Made by a program: the position numbers and the translations under genes. Positions 42,711 through 44,638 of a stretch of 44,638 nt of DNA are shown piece by piece. The notes under the pieces were generated by a model. It worked only from the letters and a program-made list of their open reading frames with translations. It was not told the DNA's origin and did not search any database. Origin of the DNA: a virus. The stretch is taken from positions 1 through 44,638 of the IMG/VR virus record IMGVR_UViG_3300036985_005668. One strand, given 5' to 3'. The first letter of the stretch is position 1; the number at the start of each line of letters is the position of its first letter.

Positions 42711-43231
42711 CTCATTTCAGAGCGACCGTCACCCAAAGGTCTACGGTTGATTACTCGTTCATCTTTGCTTTTGGTCAACGGCGGAATGCGGTTGTCCGGA
42801 TCCGCCTGATTCTGTTCATACACTTCCAGTACCACATTGCGACAGACAGTATGGAACCACCGATCTACAATCTCGGCTTCGGTGTCGTCTTCCTTGAGTT
42901 TGTATCCTGCCTTGATCAGATTTAACAGAAACTTGTCGTTCCAGTCTAACTCAAATGCACCATTGTTGATATCCTTTGGATCAATGTCCACTGACAGAAT
43001 TGCCACGTATGGCTCTCCTGCGGCTGTTGCCAACGCCTTAGCATCAACTCTCTCCACGATAGGTTTTTTCTTAGGGGCCGCAGGGCCACGTTTCGCACGA
43101 ACCTTAGGTGGAACTACAATATCCACGGGGGCAACTTCTGTAGGAGGAGCACCAGCGGTCATTGGAGCAAGTGGCTCTGCCCAATGAGGTTTCGGTTCGG
43201 GCTTGAATAGGTTTTTTAGTTTATTGAACAT
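42707..43231 (-). CDS. Conserved phage protein with basic linker, 174 residues
   Basis: MFNKLKNLFKPEPKPHWAEP opens with an amphipathic helix, followed by a Pro/Ala/Lys linker (PPKVRAKRGPAAPKKK) like that of 24870-25199, and a folded C-terminal half: PYVAILSVDIDPKDINNGAFELDWNDKFLLNLIKAGY, EAEIVDRWFHTVCRNVVLEVYEQ and RPLGDGRSEMS. The FELDWNDKF...GY and WF-x-TVCRN blocks are conserved in T4-like environmental phages; function unknown. ATG is 4 nt after CGTAAATA; an additional sigma-70 promoter lies further upstream. Confidence 0.84.
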   Translation of the reverse strand: MFNKLKNLFKPEPKPHWAEPLAPMTAGAPPTEVAPVDIVVPPKVRAKRGPAAPKKKPIVERVDAKALATAAGEPYVAILSVDIDPKDINNGAFELDWNDKFLLNLIKAGYKLKEDDTEAEIVDRWFHTVCRNVVLEVYEQNQADPDNRIPPLTKSKDERVINRRPLGDGRSEMS

Positions 43232-43235
43232 GTTG

Positions 43236-43243
43236 TATTTACG
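43236..43243 (-). promoter_or_regulatory. Late promoter motif CGTAAATA, leaderless spacing
   Basis: Minus strand, 4 nt (CAAC) before the ATG at 43231. Confidence 0.55.
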
Positions 43244-43259
43244 CCGTATGGCATTCACT

Positions 43260-43267
43260 GATAAATA
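43260..43267 (+). promoter_or_regulatory. Late promoter motif GATAAATA
   Basis: Plus strand, about 41 nt before the GP88-like ATG at 43309; overlaps the -10 of the minus-strand promoter at 43264-43292. Confidence 0.55.
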
Positions 43268-43292
43268 TAACATACCGACTGTAAAATGTCAA
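43264..43292 (-). promoter_or_regulatory. Sigma-70 promoter
   Basis: TTGACA, 17 bp, TGT-TATATT on the minus strand, upstream of 42707-43231. Confidence 0.82.
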
Positions 43293-43308
43293 TGAAATAG
43301 GAGAACCA

Positions 43309-44638
43309 ATGAAAATAAAAGAACTATTTGAGGGCGCAGAACCAAATCTACCAGGGGCCTTGCCCGGAATACAGATCATGAGTATGGATCAATTCCTGAA
43401 ATATGGTGGCGATGGTAAACCTGGTGGAGTAGAACCCGGTGATATGGAAGAGCCAGAAGAGGATGACGAAGAAGATGAGCCAAAAGGTGTAGGCAGAGCA
43501 AAGCGAACAGACGAAAATAAAAATTGGCAAGATGCTCAATCCGGCTTCTATGTTTACAGCAAGCATACTAACAAGGCCGTAGGTGGTCCATACTATTCTA
43601 AACGAGACATTCCCGAGTATTTTCAAAACGACAAGTATAAAATAACTTACACTCCCTTCAGCGATGAGAAAGAGTTGGATGAAGCCACAAATCTGTCAGC
43701 ACCACAGCGAGACCTCAAAGGTAAAGAGTTAACTGACTACATGGACAGAATACGAGGAACCTCTAAACTCGACAAGCAAGGTAACAAAACATACAACAAG
43801 GATCGGCTCTCAAAAAAAGGAGAAATAATTCCTGGGAAGGAAAAGTATGTCACTGGTAAAACAAAGAGTGACCGATTCAAATTACCGTATATGCACCGCA
43901 GTAGTGTAATCTCTTATTACGACGAAGCCGGCAAGAAATACAATGTTGATTCTATCAAGAAAGCAATGGCGCAACGTCCGAAGAAATTGTTGAAACAAAA
44001 CGAGAAGATGAAACACTCTAACGGAGCATATGAACAATTCTTCAACATCGGCTTCGCGGCACTCACTGGTATTGCTCTTGATGAGAATACAAACGAGTTG
44101 ATAGTTGTTAATACTTGTCCAGGTGCAGGTAGTTGTAAAGTTGACTGTTTTGCGTTAAAAGGGGGCAAGGTTCAGTTTGCCGGCCCGTGGTTGAGTGACG
44201 GCAAGATTCTTACTTATCTGCTGAATGATCCTGATGGGTTCTCCATGCAACTGAAGGGTGAGATTAGAAAAGAAGCTGCTGAAGGAAAAGCAGGATCCAA
44301 GGGTTTCGAAGATGGATGGAATGTGACAGTTCGATGGCATGACGCCGGAGACTTCTTCAGTCCTGAATACATGGATCTGGCATTCGACATTGCCAGAGAA
44401 TTCCCTGAGGTGAAGTTCTATGCGTACACGAAAATGGCCGGTGCCGCACTAGGTGATAAGCCAGAGAACTTCATCATCAACTGGAGTGAAGGCGCCAACA
44501 CCACACAAGAGAAACAAGTCAAAGCACAAGATCCTGAACTGGAAAAGACAAAGAACAGCAGAATTGTTCCGGAGAAGTTGTTCTATGATCTGTTGAAGAA
44601 AGACGCCAAGGGCAATCTTGACAAAGAGGGTGCTGATG
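43309..44638 (+). CDS. GP88-family protein with possible capsid-targeting N-terminus (3' end beyond window)
   Basis: 443 codons are visible. MKIKELFEGAEPNLPGALPG opens with an amphipathic segment holding LFE, a possible prohead-protease site. An acidic linker (PEEDDEEDEPKG) and a basic middle follow. The family signature is TCPGAGSCKVDCFA (Cys ligands) near residue 270 and VRWHDAGDFFSPEYMDLAFDIA near 343-364, matching the Gene product 88 family of mycobacteriophages and others. Some three Cys residues could bind a metal or an iron-sulfur cluster. AGGAGAA site and a late motif upstream. No stop codon within the window. Confidence 0.85.
   Translation, partial: MKIKELFEGAEPNLPGALPGIQIMSMDQFLKYGGDGKPGGVEPGDMEEPEEDDEEDEPKGVGRAKRTDENKNWQDAQSGFYVYSKHTNKAVGGPYYSKRDIPEYFQNDKYKITYTPFSDEKELDEATNLSAPQRDLKGKELTDYMDRIRGTSKLDKQGNKTYNKDRLSKKGEIIPGKEKYVTGKTKSDRFKLPYMHRSSVISYYDEAGKKYNVDSIKKAMAQRPKKLLKQNEKMKHSNGAYEQFFNIGFAALTGIALDENTNELIVVNTCPGAGSCKVDCFALKGGKVQFAGPWLSDGKILTYLLNDPDGFSMQLKGEIRKEAAEGKAGSKGFEDGWNVTVRWHDAGDFFSPEYMDLAFDIAREFPEVKFYAYTKMAGAALGDKPENFIINWSEGANTTQEKQVKAQDPELEKTKNSRIVPEKLFYDLLKKDAKGNLDKEGAD

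Noticed and set aside
1-44638. tRNA genes, rRNA, CRISPR arrays, insertion sequences, integrases
   Set aside because: No intergenic space large enough and no cloverleaf, direct-repeat array, transposase or integrase motif was seen.

Overview
The window looks like part of the genome of a large, T4-like tailed phage (myovirus type) that infects a proteobacterium. Reasons: rIIA/rIIB-like proteins side by side, T4-type late promoter motifs (NATAAATA or close variants), a T4-like ATP-dependent DNA ligase, a FEN-type 5'-nuclease, endonuclease VII-type and GIY-YIG homing-type endonucleases, and about 100 small genes packed end to end with ATGA, TAATG or TGATG overlaps. No stretch longer than about 100 bases lacks a gene. 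I saw no tRNA, rRNA, CRISPR array or insertion sequence. Host RNA polymerase is clearly used: about twenty near-perfect sigma-70 promoters (TTGACA, 17 bp, TATAAT, often extended TGC) drive the minus strand. A possible phasin-like gene hints at a host that stores polyhydroxyalkanoate, but this is weak.

Region 1 (1-22 kb) is an early, host-takeover region, all on the minus strand except one homing endonuclease. It holds many microproteins (membrane, zinc-binding, unknown), including at least six members of one paralogous family ending in a [KE][KE][HR]FGV[EN] motif. Recognisable enzymes are a calcineurin-like phosphoesterase, a nucleoside 2-deoxyribosyltransferase-like protein, a macro-domain protein, a bifunctional NMN adenylyltransferase/Nudix protein, an HD phosphohydrolase, nicotinamide phosphoribosyltransferase, a DRB0094/Rnl5-type RNA ligase, rIIB, rIIA and a SpoT/Mesh1-like HD domain protein. 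The two NAD genes together make a nicotinamide-to-NAD+ salvage route, the arrangement known in phages as a way of restoring NAD+ after NAD-depleting defences. A 105-residue protein ends in an almost exact copy of the bacterial SSB tail.

Region 2 (22-30 kb) is a protein-quality-control block: ClpP, a SprT-like zinc peptidase, ClpS, Hsp20 and ClpX, with a 506-residue unknown protein, a 522-residue membrane protein and a short plus-strand pair (an Ala/Pro/Lys-rich protein and a degenerate phosphoesterase). T4-type late motifs appear here, several exactly 4 nt upstream of an ATG, which predicts leaderless late mRNAs.

Region 3 (30-43 kb, minus strand) carries DNA ligase, several conserved phage proteins of unknown role, a GNAT acetyltransferase, a phasin-like protein, an exported Lys/Ala-rich protein, a type B (R67-like) dihydrofolate reductase, the 5'-nuclease, and an AT-rich pair of DNA methyltransferase and endonuclease VII-like genes. 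At the right edge a plus-strand GP88-family gene begins and runs out of the window.

Taken together, early transcripts from host-type promoters would supply metabolic and anti-defence functions (NAD+ salvage, RNA repair, alarmone removal, folate reduction, SSB-tail mimicry), while late transcripts with T4-type promoters supply proteolysis, membrane and virion-associated functions. Function calls rest on motifs read by eye; no database search was possible.
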